From: Campanula takesimana
Taxonomy: Eukaryota; Streptophyta; Magnoliopsida; Asterales; Campanulaceae
Reading direction: 5' to 3'
Length of the DNA stretch: 64,000 nucleotides
Assembly: GCA_026119855.1 (NCBI GenBank)
Contig: JAOWBW010000250.1
Location: 1,358,843 to 1,422,842, forward strand
The notes under the pieces were generated by a model, which was given only the letters and a program-made list of their open reading frames with translations, made no database searches and was not told where the DNA came from. The translations under genes and the position numbers were made by a program. Shown piece by piece: positions 11,844 to 22,519 of this stretch. The stretch's first letter is position 1. Each line of letters begins with the position of its first letter.

Positions 11844-12936
11844 ATGGCTAGAAGAAAAATTGGTGAAGCTTCTAGTGGGACTCAGAATCTTAATGGTCTA
11901 CGGGAAGAAAACCGTGCAGTGTTTCAGGACAGGTTTGAAGCGGCCGTGAAAGCAATTCATGACCAAGGGCCGAGAGAGGAACATGTAGCACCTCCGCGAT
12001 ATGGGTTGAAGCAGTTCTTGAAGTTGAGACCAAGTGAGTACGACGGTGAGCCTGATGTGAAGAAAGCCGAGCTATGGATAGAATCGATGGAGAAAATCTA
12101 CGATCTTTGGTTGCACTGATGAGGATAGGGTTCTGTTTTCAGCTTATAAGCTCGTGGGCGCTGCGGAACATTGGTGGAAGGCACTGAAGACCAGTTGGGA
12201 TGCGACTCTTGTACCATATCCTTGGGAGTGGTTCGTGAGGAAATTCAAGGATCATTTTATCTCTCTAGTGAATCAAAACCGGAAAGAGATCGAGTTCCTC
12301 AGTTTGGAGCAAGGCATGATGTCAGTAGCACAGTACTCAGCTAAGTTCACAGAATTAGCCAGGTGTTGTGACTACCTTGTGCGGACCGAGGAGCAGAAAG
12401 CGGTGAGATTAATCAGGGGTTTGAAGACATCCATCCGGACTCAGCTTATAGCACAGCGGATTCAGACTTATCAGGATGCAGTGGATCGAGTCTACTTGAT
12501 TGAGCAGGATATTGGGGAACACAAAACGAAGACTGAGATGGTTAACCCGGGTAAGCAAGGAGGGCAGAGTAAGTCACAACAGCAACATTCGGATAACAGA
12601 GGTAATTCTGTAGTGCAAACTCGATTCAGAAGGCAACTTCAAGGGCAACCAATGGTCGGAAATTAAGGTACTAATCAGAGAAAACGAAATGGGAAGATCT
12701 GCGGCTATTGTCAGAGGGAAGGACACTCAGAAGACAAGTGTTGGAAGAAGCAAGGAAAATGTGTGAAGTGTGGTCAGTTGGAACACTTCGTTAAAGATTG
12801 TCCGAGGTTTAGAGTTCAGTCATCGGGGACAGGAACTGGAATATCACAGGGTCAGAAGAGAGATGCTTTGGGGAAGCCCAAGGTTTCGGGTAGAGTATTT
12901 GCAATCAACCAGCACTCAGCGGGTGACTCCTCAGTT
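11844..12936 (+). pseudogene. gag: Element T Gag (broken)
   Basis: It starts at ATG 11844 (MARRKIGEASSG). A capsid-type segment follows (WWKALKTSWDATLVPYPWEW, then FVRKFKDHFI and YSAKFTELARCC), then two consecutive CCHC knuckles: CGYCQREGHSEDKC and CVKCGQLEHFVKDC (about 12700-12798). A frame change near 12100 separates the first 90 codons from the rest, and a TAA at 12664-12666 interrupts the frame just before the knuckles. GRVFAINQ after the knuckles is a phrase typical of Tekay/Del Gag-protease junctions. The protein would form the particle and bind RNA; as it stands this copy is not translatable in one frame. Confidence 0.85.
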
Positions 12937-13230
12937 TCAGAAGGTATTATTTTGCGTTGTGAGAGCGAGCGCGTGCATTTTAGGATCATCGCGTCTATGT
13001 GTTTCTGTGCATTTAGTTGCATTTATTTCTTCTGAGTCTTTGACTTATGTGTTGTAGGTGTCTACTCCTATGGAGGAGTTAAGGGTATCTGATGAAGTCT
13101 TATGTGCTTATGATGTGCTTAATTATGGTTATGTCTTACCTGCTAAATTTGTCATATTGCTATTACAAGATTTTGATGTTACTATTGCTTTAGTCTATTG
13201 TTGTAGGGGGATTGTTATATTCTCCATTCC
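12937..13230 (+). pseudogene. Element T protease remnant
   Basis: 13058-13200 reads STPMEELRVSDEVLCAYD, then LLLQDFDVTIAL, which echoes the STPxGxxxxLDxxC and LLDMxEFDVILG segments of Tekay-type proteases. The catalytic D(S/T)GA stretch is not recognisable in 12940-13057. I treat it as a decayed protease where the polyprotein stops. Confidence 0.45.
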
Positions 13231-14656
13231 TAATTTTTTTAAAACTGTTTGGGACCGTTCCTTTGGGTAGAGTTATACCTATCTTTTCTCAATTGAAATC
13301 CGAGTATTTAGCTTCGGTCAAATTGTTGGGTGTAATTATCATTGTAAGGTTTCTATTTTCTTCTGAATAGTACCTAGTGTTTGAGGAGGAGCTTGGGTTA
13401 AATTGGGTTGTTGTGGTACAAGGTTGTAGTGCTAATATTTAGATCAATGTTCTTATGGCATCGGTTGGGTTATAAGAGTTGAGGATTCAATTGAGGATGT
13501 CTTGGTAGGATATTTTTGTTTACTTTTAGTGCATCTCCGTGAATGTATCGGAATGGATTAGCATGGAGAGGTGTACGATTTGTTATGGATGATGAGTTTG
13601 TTGTAGGAGTTATGATCATTAATGGTGGTAAGCGTGTTAAGTTAGAAAGGACTAAGTACATTTTGAGAGAGTAATAATTTCTCAATCTATGTTAAAGGCA
13701 TTTTGAAATTTTGGTTAAATAGTGGTTCTTTGGTCCTAAATCTCTCCTTGGTGGCGTTTCACGATTTGGACCAAGGGTATGTGAGGAAAGTTGAGTATCA
13801 ATATTTGGGCATAATTAAAGAATATTGTGATTTGATAATGGATCTATTGGAATGAAGCTAGCTAATTGGTTTATGATTTTGGTAGTACCATTGAGCTTAA
13901 ATATCATTAAGTCAATAAATGTATGCGTGAGAGACTAACTGGGGTTAGCTATTGAATTTAGAGTTCGTTGATTTCCTTTGAGTATATGAGCACGGATTAT
14001 GACTTAAATGGGAGTTAGAGAAAATCTTTTGAAGATGAAATTTGGATCGTTTTGCGGACTATTGAGTATATTGAATGGTTTAGGCTTCAAAACCAGATTA
14101 ATGAGGGAATGAGAGTATAACATAGATTTAAGTGGACACTTTGTACGAGAAATTTTGGGGTTTGTATGGTACTATTTATTTAAGGTGTTAACTCAAAGTG
14201 AAGACACTATAATGGTAATCCATAGAGATATAGCCATTTCGATGGATATTGTGGAAATAGAAATTTCTTTATCCTTTTTATATTTTAAGAGCTAATTTAG
14301 CTCGAGATGGTAAGGTTTTGAATTTCTGGGGAATAATACTAAGTATGCGATTTACAAATGGAAGTACCTTTGCGGTGTAGTTAAGGCTATGAATAAGGCG
14401 AGCTTGAGATATCTCGAGAATTATGTGTGGAAATAATTTGGATTCTTCGATTTTGAGTACGAGTTTTGATTAGTAATGAAGAAAATGATGGAATGATTCG
14501 GTTCGAGAGGTAGTGTTATCGTAAGCATTATTTAAGGTTACCTTGTAGTGGGTTAGATTGGACAATTGAGGAATTTGAGAAATGGCGGGACTATCGTATC
14601 CGTAGCTATTTGGTCCTTCGGGTAAGTCTCGTTAAAATTCGGGTCGAATTTTCTTT
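13231..14656. other. Element T internal region without pol
   Basis: AT-rich with no reading frame resembling RT, RNase H or integrase on either strand, where an autonomous relative would carry about 3 kb of pol. It is either a deleted, decayed pol or unrelated filler. Confidence 0.6.
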
Positions 14657-14669
14657 AAGGGGGAGTGAA
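14657..14669 (+). other. Element T polypurine tract
   Basis: AAGGGGGAGTGAA lies directly before the TG of the 3' LTR and would prime plus-strand DNA synthesis. Confidence 0.85.
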
Positions 14670-17329
14670 TGTCACGACCCGAAAACTAGGCTCTATTTTA
14701 TTAGTAATAAATAATTATTATTTATTTATTTGCTTATTTAATTATTTAAATTATTATTTATTTAAATATTTTGTGTGCATTTTATGTTCATCATAATTAT
14801 GCTTAGCATTTTATTTGAGTCATTCGGGTTAGTGTAGCATTGTTGGGTCTTAACTGTTAGTGGGGAGTATAAGAAATTGTGAGTAGTAGGGGAGGGGCCC
14901 TAAGTGTAACTTTTTAAAACCATCTTACTTACTCTCTCATCCTCCCTCCCTCACCTCCCCCACTCTCATTTTTTCCCCTACACACTCCATCTCTCTCTCT
15001 CTCTTCCGTTGCCAAAGAAAGGTAAGTTTCTTCTCTTACTTCTCTCTTCATTTCCTTCCTCTTCCTCTCATTATTTCTCATTTCTTAAAACATGAATCTT
15101 GTTTAGATTGTCGATAGGATCGTAGGAAGCCAAAAATATTCGAGTTCCGGCAACTTTGAGAAAATCCGGGTAAGTTTCTTTTCCCCCATTTTTTATGCTA
15201 AAATGTTCATATCATGTTTATATAATGCTTGATGTGTTATATTTGAAGTTTGGTTGAGTTTAGAATTTATTTGGAATTTATTTTGGGTTTTGGTTAAAAA
15301 TGGTGATTTTGTTGAATGTTGGGATTTAATCTTGATTTTGGTTGTTATATGAGTTCTTTTAGACCCATAAGTTGCTCTAGTACCTTAGTATGCTAGTTAG
15401 GAGTGTTGGATTTTGGTTTAGTTTTGGTTTGGGTTGAAAATGGAAGAACCCAGTTCATCCCTCCCGATTTCCGGCAGACAAGAGGGTTGGGCGACCGCCC
15501 AAAATATGGTGGGCGACCGCACATCTATCTGAAAGGTTTTGTTCTTGTTTGATGGCTTTTTGTGCGACCGCACAGTCCCTAGTGGGCGGCCGCACAGAAC
15601 TTCTGAAAGTTTTCATTTGTTAATTTGTGTGATTGAAGAATGCGTTTTGGTCTAAGTCTTGGGTGTCCTTCTAGTCGACCTTAGTGAACATTGTAGTACA
15701 CTCTAGTGATAGAATTGGGTCCTTTGTGATCAAGTTTGTGTTTGAAATTAATTAAGTGTTAATTGGGACTTTGGAACATCTTATTGAGGTATTGTTGGTT
15801 TGACTTATCTTTGTGATGATCATTTGGTATAGGTTTGGGCATCTTATGATGTGTTCGTGGTTGTTCCAATCGAATTGATTTTCGAGTAAGACTTGGTCTT
15901 GGTTTTAGGCGATGTCCTATAGTACCTAGAGGGTTGTTATTGAACACCAAAGTGTAGGGTTTAGTCCGGTCGTGATCATGTTCTAATAAGTGTAACCTTT
16001 TGGATTCGTTTGGGATAATTTTGGGTTATAGTCGTTGTACTATTTGTGAGTGACCGTTTGGGTTGTGTTCTTTATGTGTAACTTGTGGGTATCATTTTGG
16101 AATGTATTTGGTATTGTTCCTCTTTATGGAATTATCGTGTTCTAATAATCATTGTTGTTGTGCTCTTTATGAGAAATTCCGTTTATCGTTGTTGTGCTCT
16201 TTTATGAGAAACTCGTTGTGTTTATTGTTGTTAAACTCTTCTTGAGTAATCGTTTGCATCTTTATGGTGATTTAATTGGTGTGGTTCCCTACTTTGGAAC
16301 CCTAAGTTGTTTAATTAAGCTAGTATTTATTACTTAGCATTTATTTGGAAGCCCAGCTGGCATATTTGTTGCATCGGGCGATGGGAAAGATTATAATGGC
16401 AAAGCCAAGTCCATTATAATGTTGACCATTGTTTTGCCCCCTTCTATACCCCTTTTCCAGATTGGCCTTGGAAAAGACAAGTTAGCTTCCTTTGTGAATG
16501 TATCTAGCTACCGAGCATGACTTTGTGTCATGGTTCTTGTCCCTTGTGACACTCTCATTGTTATTGGTTCCGGTACCGGGTTTCTCTTCAGCTTTTATGC
16601 TACTATGAAGATGGTGATTTGTTGATTATTGAAGCTGCGCAGCGACCTTTATTTGGTTCTTTCAGTTGGGTGAAACCTTGGCTATGTATCCACTTATGAG
16701 TGTTTATTTCAGCTTTATGTGTTGCATGATGAGCTGGTCGTTATTTCCAACCGGTATGGGACGGTTGGCGATAGGGAGCCTCTAATTTGTTGTTATATGT
16801 TTATTTATATGATTGGTTATTGGATGTTACTGTTCGACAGCATGACACTTATTATTCCGCTGCTATCTGTCTTATGTTAATTGCTATTGGTCATTGCATA
16901 TTAGCATGTCATGTAGTTGCATTAGTAACTTACTGAGATTTTATCTCACCCCGTTTATTTCCATCTTTGTTTTTCCTTAACCCCCCCAGGAGGAAAAGGA
17001 TTAGGATTCGCGGTTCGAGGAGGACGTCGAGAGGTTTGAGATTTTGGGGCAGGTTGTTATGGATCGGTTTACATTATTTAAATGTATAACCTTTTGGGGA
17101 TAGTTTTACCATTATTGACGTCATTAAGAATTTTATATTTTATTCTTTTGGGTATAAGCTGTGGAGCTTATGTTAGATGTACTTTGTTGATTTAAACTTG
17201 GATTTGTAAAACCTTGTGTTATCATCTTTTGGTTCAAAATGGAATTTTTAACTTCTATATTTTAGAGTTTTGGTTCTAAGTCGACGTCCAGCTCGCGATC
17301 TCGGGCCCACGGGGTTCGGGGTCGCGACA
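14670..17329 (+). repeat. Element T 3' LTR (2660 bp)
   Basis: Near-identical to 9087-11723. It holds an extra 24 bp at about 16280-16303 containing the inverted pair GGTTCC/GGAACC. The length difference of 23 bp is accounted for by this segment and three single-base indels. Confidence 0.93.
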
Positions 17330-17334
17330 ATCAA
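17330..17334. repeat. Target site duplication of element T (right), ATCAA
   Basis: Matches 9082-9086. Confidence 0.92.
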
Positions 17335-17495
17335 GCCCCAGTTTATTGTATTTCCAGAACGTATGTACTCAAAACAGTTCAAACAGAAACATCAAACACA
17401 CACAAATATGCAAGAAGTCAACTAACGGGAACGGGAGTTTGACCCACACAAGAATGCCCCCGAACCTTCTAGAAAGAAGTCCGAAAGCACTCTAA
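17335..17495 (-). other. Element D leader, proximal part
   Basis: Continuation of the D leader after the T insertion, leading to the primer site. No gene seen. Confidence 0.6.
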
Positions 17496-17513
17496 TCCCC
17501 AGCGGAGTCGCCA
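17496..17513 (-). other. Element D primer binding site (tRNA-Arg-like)
   Basis: On the minus strand TGGCGACTCCGCTGGGGA, one base inside the LTR. Elements A, B, C and F have the same site with one to three changes. Tat/Ogre elements are known to use tRNA-Arg; the 3' end implied here (..GGAGTCG-CCA) is compatible with that. Confidence 0.8.
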
Positions 17514-18496
17514 CTGTAAGGATCCCGCCCCAAAAACAAACACGAGCACGTTTCAAGGGCGAAATACCAAACGCGGGAACCGGACCAATTTAACGGAGTC
17601 GCCACATTTTGTTAATTTTAAACCCAACAAAAAGACAAAGGTTTGAGTTCAAAGGTACGGAGATCAGATTACAACTTGGGAAGAGTTTTTACGTCCTCCC
17701 AAGTTGCCTCGGACAAAGCCGAGTCTCCCTTGTTAGTTAACAAAAGTGCATATGTGTGTGTGTGTTTTAACGGAAAATCTTTGTTTTAACTTTTTATTTA
17801 TTTTTCAACTGAAAAAGGGTTTGTTTGACAAGAAAACAGAAGACAGAAGGGCAAATGGTCAATCTCCCCATACGGCCAAAGTAGCCGTACGGATGGGGAG
17901 ACCACTCTTGGGATTTTACAGTTTGTTCAAGCAACAGTCCAGTTCCAGGCAGAAACAGAGCATTCTGCTTGAACTGGACCAAACTGTTATGATTCCAGTT
18001 TGTTATTCCAACACAAAACAACATTAACACCCCATTCCTATGCCACTTGATCATCAAAGAACCTCCCAAAACAAGAGTTTGGGCATGATCAAAGGCAATC
18101 ATGGGAGAAAAATGAAAAAGGTGGCCAATATGCCCTTTTTGAGCCATAGTGACCATTTGATGAGTAAAGATTGAAACTTTACCATCAAAATGGCTCTTCT
18201 AGGCAAGATTAATCCTTTAGGGACAAGAACAAACCATAAAGATTGGATCTTTATTACCCAAACTTGGGAATTTTGGGCTAGATCAAGGTGATGAGGATAA
18301 AGATTGAGACTTTATCCTCAACATGATCATCATAGCTTAAAATGAGCAAAATGAACAACAAGAGCATCATCCATGACAAGAATGTAAATGAACAATCAAC
18401 AAGCCATGATCAAACTAGGTTTGAACCTCTTCCACACAAAGTATGGATGGCACCTTTGATCATCTCATGGCTTGGACTAGGAAATATAAATAGTAA

Positions 18497-18547
18497 TATA
18501 TATATATATATATATATATCTATATATATATATATATATATATATAT
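18497..18547. repeat. (TA)n microsatellite
   Basis: About 25 TA units with one TC interruption, inside the D LTR. Confidence 0.95.
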
Positions 18548-18798
18548 TGCTTGAATGGACAAGACTTGCAAGAATGTAAAGATCAACAATAAATGACAAG
18601 ATCAAAGATAAATAGAGTTCTTAGATGAAGAGAAGGGAGGGGGAGAAGGTGGCTTTACCTATCTTGGTTTAGACCAATCTTCCTTTCTCTCTTTCACTCT
18701 TTGTTCACTCTTACTCACACTATTCTGAGGTGAATTCGACAGAGTAACCTTAGTTCTAATGTTTCTCCCCCCCCTTTGAAATGATCAGCAAGGGGTTC

Positions 18799-18871
18799 TA
18801 TTTATAGGGACTGAGGGTGCCCAAACCAGCCGTACGGCTAGGCCCCTCTAGTACCCAAAGCATCCGTACGG
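18799..18871 (-). promoter_or_regulatory. Element D LTR promoter: TATA box with paired CCGTACGG palindromes
   Basis: In sense: CCGTACGG (18871-18864), CCGTACGG (18837-18830, 34 bp on), then CTATAAATA (18807-18799) 22 bp further. The arrangement recurs in element G at 32568, 32602 and 32632 with the same 34-bp spacing. GTAC is the core recognised by plant SBP/SPL factors; binding is inferred. Confidence 0.6.
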
Positions 18872-19027
18872 CTCAGCCTGGCGAGCTTCTGGATTTTTCC
18901 AATTTTATACCAGAGTAGTCCTGGAATTTATAGCTTATCCTAGGGAGGTCCTGGCCTATTATCTTATCACTGAAACGGTGCTAAGGCTACCTCTAAGATA
19001 GGTCGGTTTCAGATTGGGGTACTTACA

Positions 19028-19530
19028 GTCCTCCCCTTCCCCTAGCTTTCTCCACCCTATGTACAGCCTCATCTGTGGAAGTTTCCTCCTTTGTCTCTTT
19101 CCTTCTCAACTCCTCTTGAAGGATGAGATCTCTAACCTCCATATATACTAACGGTTCCTTCGACGTGCTAATCGTCGTGACAATTACCTCCCAACTATCA
19201 GGCAGCGATTTTAGTAGAAAACATGCTAACACTTCATCCGAGAAAGTAATATCAACACTTTTTAATTGGTCCACCATACCTTTGAAATTGACGATATGAC
19301 TCGCTGCTGTCTGCCCCTCCGACATCTTTGCATTGGCAAACCTCTTTATCTAGTGCACCTTATTGATATTAGATGGCTTCGCATACATGTCTGGCAGCAT
19401 CTGTAGCAACCCCACCATTGTCTTGGCCTCCATTGCATTCCGTGCAACATCGTCGGTTAGAGAGCTCCTTACCGCTCCCAACGCCTTACGATCCAACGTC
19501 TCCCAATCACCTTGTGTAGATACCCTGATC
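19028..19530 (-). pseudogene. Ty1/copia Gag remnant
   Basis: Minus-strand reading frame with copia Gag phrases: WETLDRKALGAV, NAMEAKTMVGLLQMLPDMYA, LPDSWEVIVTTISTS and EVRDLILQEELRRK. One in-frame stop lies near 19357. The frame runs into the right end of the D LTR, so the piece is probably host sequence into which D inserted. The copia RNA-binding finger and pol are absent here. Confidence 0.8.
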
Positions 19531-19774
19531 TCGCACCCCTAAAAACCCACCTTGAATCGGTCTAAAGCTGAAAATTGACCTAAAACCCTCGATTTGGCTG
19601 TGCGGGACTGCCGTGAGCCTTATCGGTGCATCGAATGGATAAACGAACTTCAAATTCATGATCAGAGCGAAAAAACGAACAAATAGGCAAAAATTTCATT
19701 TTTCGAGGTGCGAGACCGAAAACGGGGCCCGCAACCCCCCGAACTGCTCGCTGTTATCCATTCTGTGCATTAAA
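19531..19774. other. Unassigned spacer
   Basis: No gene seen. TGTGTAGATACC near 19513 could be the true start of the element A LTR, but without a second LTR copy this cannot be settled. Confidence 0.4.
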
Positions 19775-20365
19775 AATATATTATTACCTTTCCTTGCTAA
19801 TTAACATATTTCAGATATACCGGCGTGACCACAAAATTATTCCAAGCAACTTTCATGTTGGGCCCACGGACAACCAGGACACCGGAGCGCGCACGACGGA
19901 GCGGAAAGCCGGAGCCGGAAAGATGGTTATCCAAATTGGAAAATTTCTCAAAATATCTTATCAACTGGTCAAGAAGAACAAAAAATATATTATTGTCGTT
20001 CCTTGCTCATAAAAATATTTCAGATATACCGGTCTGACCAGAAAAATATTCCGAGCAACTTTCATGTTGGACTCGCGGACAACCGGGACACCGGAGGCGC
20101 GCATAACGGAGCAGTTAAGGAGCGAAAAGCCGGAGCCGGAAAGATAGTTATCCAAATTGGAAAATATCTCAAAATATCTTATCAATTGGTCAAGAAGAGG
20201 AAAAAATATATTATTGTCGTTCCTTGCTCATAAAAATATTTCAGATATACCGGCCTGACCAGAAAAATATTCCGAGCAACTTTCATGTTGGATTCGCGGA
20301 CAACCGGGACACCGGAGACGCGCACAACGGAGCAGTTGCGGAGCGGAAAGCCGGAACAGAGATAA
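19775..20365. repeat. About 215-bp tandem repeat, 2.7 copies
   Basis: Units begin AATATATTATT at about 19775, 19985 and 20207. They share TTTCAGATATACCGG, CAACTTTCATGTTGG, GACACCGGAG and AGCCGGA. The third copy is incomplete. The array may lie inside the long LTR of A or just outside it. Confidence 0.85.
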
Positions 20366-22244
20366 GGAAGATGACTTTAAGCCTTAGTCAAGAAGGATAG
20401 ATGATGAATCCACCAATTTACAACCTCCCCCCTCCAAGTTACAACCAATTTACCACCTCCCTCCTCCTATATACACCACTCTCATCCATTTCAAAAAGGA
20501 GAGACACAAAAACAAAAAGAAAAAAAACCCTACCATCCTCCACTCTCATTCTCTCTCAACAAGAACACCACCACCACACCATCACCACACCACCAATCAT
20601 ACACCACCCCTACACCACCCATAAATCACCAAACAAACCACAAAAAACACATCAAAGCCAAAACTTTGATCAAACACAAAGCAAAAAGAAAAGAAAAATT
20701 CTTCCCTTGGTTGACAAAGGGAGCACCCATAATCTCAAAAGCTATGTAAAACTCTATGTAAACCTTGGCTCTTTAGATATGTAAGCAATATTGGGAGTGG
20801 TTTGGAACCTAGTCAAATAATGACTACGTTTCCTTCATCTTCCATGTTTTTTTTAGCTTTGTAAAGCTTTGTTTATGTATATAAATGATGATCATGTGAT
20901 GCTAATACTCAGTTTATTATGTTTATATATGTTCATAATAGTCATAATAGTCATATGCTTTAATTTGTGTATGAAAATCTTCATGTTTCTCTCAAAGGGG
21001 GTAAATCTGCCCTCTTTGGCTTTCCTTCATGATCATGCATGTGAAAATCATTATTTGTTGAGAAATAGCTCTTGGATAATGTTGTTAACATGTTAAATAT
21101 CAAAGTCCTTGAGTTTCATGCCTTGGTTTGAAGATATAGTAGTGTTTTGAGGTCTATAATCATGCCTCATATAATCAGTTTTTACTTTCTGTATAGAGTC
21201 TTGATTTTGATGAGCTTGTAAATCCATCTTAGAGTGGTTTTATGGTTTATGTAAAAGAACAAAAGTTGTTCATAACATGTTGAAATATATGATCCTAAAG
21301 TTTCATTTTCATATTCCATTCCTAGATCATATTTTCATGCATAAATTTGGGTCTCTGTGATTCTGAGTTGTTTATTCACTGTGGTACCTTGCTGTGTTCT
21401 TGGGCTTCAAACTTGATGAAAAATAATTTTCTGGACAAATATCAAAACATGTATTTTGTTATAAACTAACTCAGGATGATTATAATATTTTTTATACATT
21501 TTTTGGATCATTGGAAGTTCTCCTTTCAAACATATGTTTCAAACTCAAAAATTCAGATTCTGCACTTCCAGTTTCTGACATTGAAATGTCAGAAACCTTT
21601 TGAACCACTAAAACTCATCTTATGAACTCCAAATTTTGGGATGTTCATTTTTTATTCGTGTTATTAAACTTTTGTTCTTTGGGTTTTGTCAGATTCCCAA
21701 GCTAAGTTGGTGAAAATTGGTAATAAACATGCTAAGGTTTCTGTTTGCCTTTTCTGGGCTGAATTTTGTGATCAACTTTATTGCATGTGTTTGAGGCCTA
21801 AACTTGGTCAAAAAAGTCTACAAAAACTACCTTGTGATCCCTAGTATTTAGGGATTAACCCCCAATTTTTATTTTTGGAATCGGATTGATTTTAGGACAG
21901 GTACGACGGCTCGGGGACGGAAAGTGTCACCGAAATCAACAAAAGCACCGTCGAGGATATTTATTATTATTTGTGGGATTTGTCTCCCCTATTTTTTGTA
22001 TATGTGTAATTGTGTAATCTCCCCTCCCGTGGATGTATTATTGCTTGATATGATCAAAACCATTCTTGAAAACCAATCGGGGAATCCACTCAAACCGAGT
22101 TCCCGGTTGTGAATAAAAATGAAACTTCCTAGAATAGGAAGACCTCCATATATATTTCATCACCATTTTTTGGTAGGGCATAAAATCCAAATTAAAGGGC
22201 ATAAAATTTAATATAAGTGGCACGCATATAGAGACCATCACGGG

Positions 22245-22275
22245 CGAGAAGAGTGCCTAACCCCTTCTCTTCTCG
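22245..22275 (+). other. LTR hairpin CGAGAAGAG/CTCTTCTCG
   Basis: A 9-bp stem around a TGCCTAACC-containing loop, within GAGACCATCACGGG..GCCCCCGAACCCA. The B LTR has the same at 36203-36233 with one A-to-G change that still pairs as G-U. It may be an R-region or 3'-end processing structure; the function is inferred. Confidence 0.6.
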
Positions 22276-22389
22276 TAACTTAGCCCCCGAACCCATATTC
22301 TCAAAAAAGGTTTTTTCTTCATTTTTCCTAAAATCAAAATGAGGTGGCGACTCTTGCAATCAAATCACAGCATCAAGAGGAAACCATTG

Positions 22390-22500
22390 TGTGAGAACCG
22401 AGCGCATTTCCAAAAGCGCATCAACACGAGACGGGCGCGAATCGCTTTCACGGGCGGTCATTTCGCGGTGATCCGATCATCTCGGGCGCGGGCTCTCACA
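22390..22500 (+). other. Terminal inverted pair at the LTR 3' end
   Basis: TGTGAGAACCGAGCGC at 22390 and GCGCGGGCTCTCACA at the end are inverted near-repeats, so the last 111 nt before the primer site could fold into one long stem. The same is present in B (36342-36452) and C (62606 rightward). Confidence 0.6.
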
Positions 22501-22501
22501 G

Positions 22502-22519
22502 TGGCGACTCAGCTGGGGA
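22502..22519 (+). other. Element A primer binding site (tRNA-Arg-like)
   Basis: TGGCGACTCAGCTGGGGA, one base after the LTR. The other elements have T or C where A has the A at position 10. Confidence 0.8.

Larger units (their letters stand above)
9087..17329 (+). mobile_element. Element T: complete LTR retrotransposon, Tekay/Del-like, non-autonomous
   Basis: LTRs at 9087-11723 and 14670-17329 flank a 2.9-kb internal region. The LTRs begin TGTCACGACC and end GGTCGCGACA, near-perfect inverted ends. The 5-bp target duplication is ATCAA. The primer site matches initiator tRNA-Met (TGGTATCAGAGC). Gag with two CCHC knuckles is present but broken. Only a protease trace follows, with no RT, RNase H or integrase. 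By eye the LTRs differ at about 15 bases plus a 24-bp indel, so the insertion is young. It landed in the leader of element D. The Tekay/Del assignment rests on Gag style and primer site and is moderate. Confidence 0.93.
1..19027 (-). mobile_element. Element D: non-autonomous Tat/Ogre-type LTR retrotransposon, 3' LTR beyond the window
   Basis: Minus-strand element, interrupted by element T at 9087-17329. In sense order it has a 5' LTR (17515-19027, ends TGTAAG..CTTACA), a primer site (17496-17513), a leader (17330-17495 and 9086-7426), a Gag-like ORF (7425-6589), structured motif 1 (5739-5697), a PMD pseudogene in antisense (1473-4240), tandem arrays, and motif 1 again (57-16). No protease, RT or integrase is visible. 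Segments 5340-5430 and 6180-6420 resemble 51900-51990 and 53150-53420 of element F, so D and F belong to one superfamily. In relatives F and G the last motif 1 lies about 125-170 bp before the 3' LTR, so D's 3' LTR should start just left of base 1. Seen: the structure. Inferred: non-autonomy and the missing LTR. Confidence 0.8.
17515..19027 (-). repeat. Element D 5' LTR (1513 bp)
   Basis: Ends TGTAAG..CTTACA, with the primer site one base to its left. The same LTR type is found in plus orientation at 32411-33790 (element G). It contains a TATA box, three CCGTACGG palindromes (18864-18871, 18830-18837, 17885-17892), a (TA)n tract and a second copy of the primer core at 17596-17604. The right flank is a copia Gag remnant, probably the insertion target. 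Confidence 0.85.
20400..22500 (+). repeat. Element A 5' LTR (left boundary unresolved)
   Basis: The right end ..GGGCTCTCACA is exact because the primer site follows. About 20590-21825 and 22320-22500 match the element C LTR (64000-62606, minus); the middle (about 21825-22320) is absent from C but has a counterpart in B. It holds the 22245-22275 hairpin, a primer-core copy at 22345-22353 and a terminal inverted pair at 22390-22500. Confidence 0.75.

Noticed and set aside
13231..14656. Hidden pol in element T
   Set aside because: I looked for RT, RNase H and integrase phrases in all frames and found none.
19513..19540. TGTGTAGATACC as the exact start of the A LTR
   Set aside because: No second LTR copy in the window to confirm it; the LTR start is left open.
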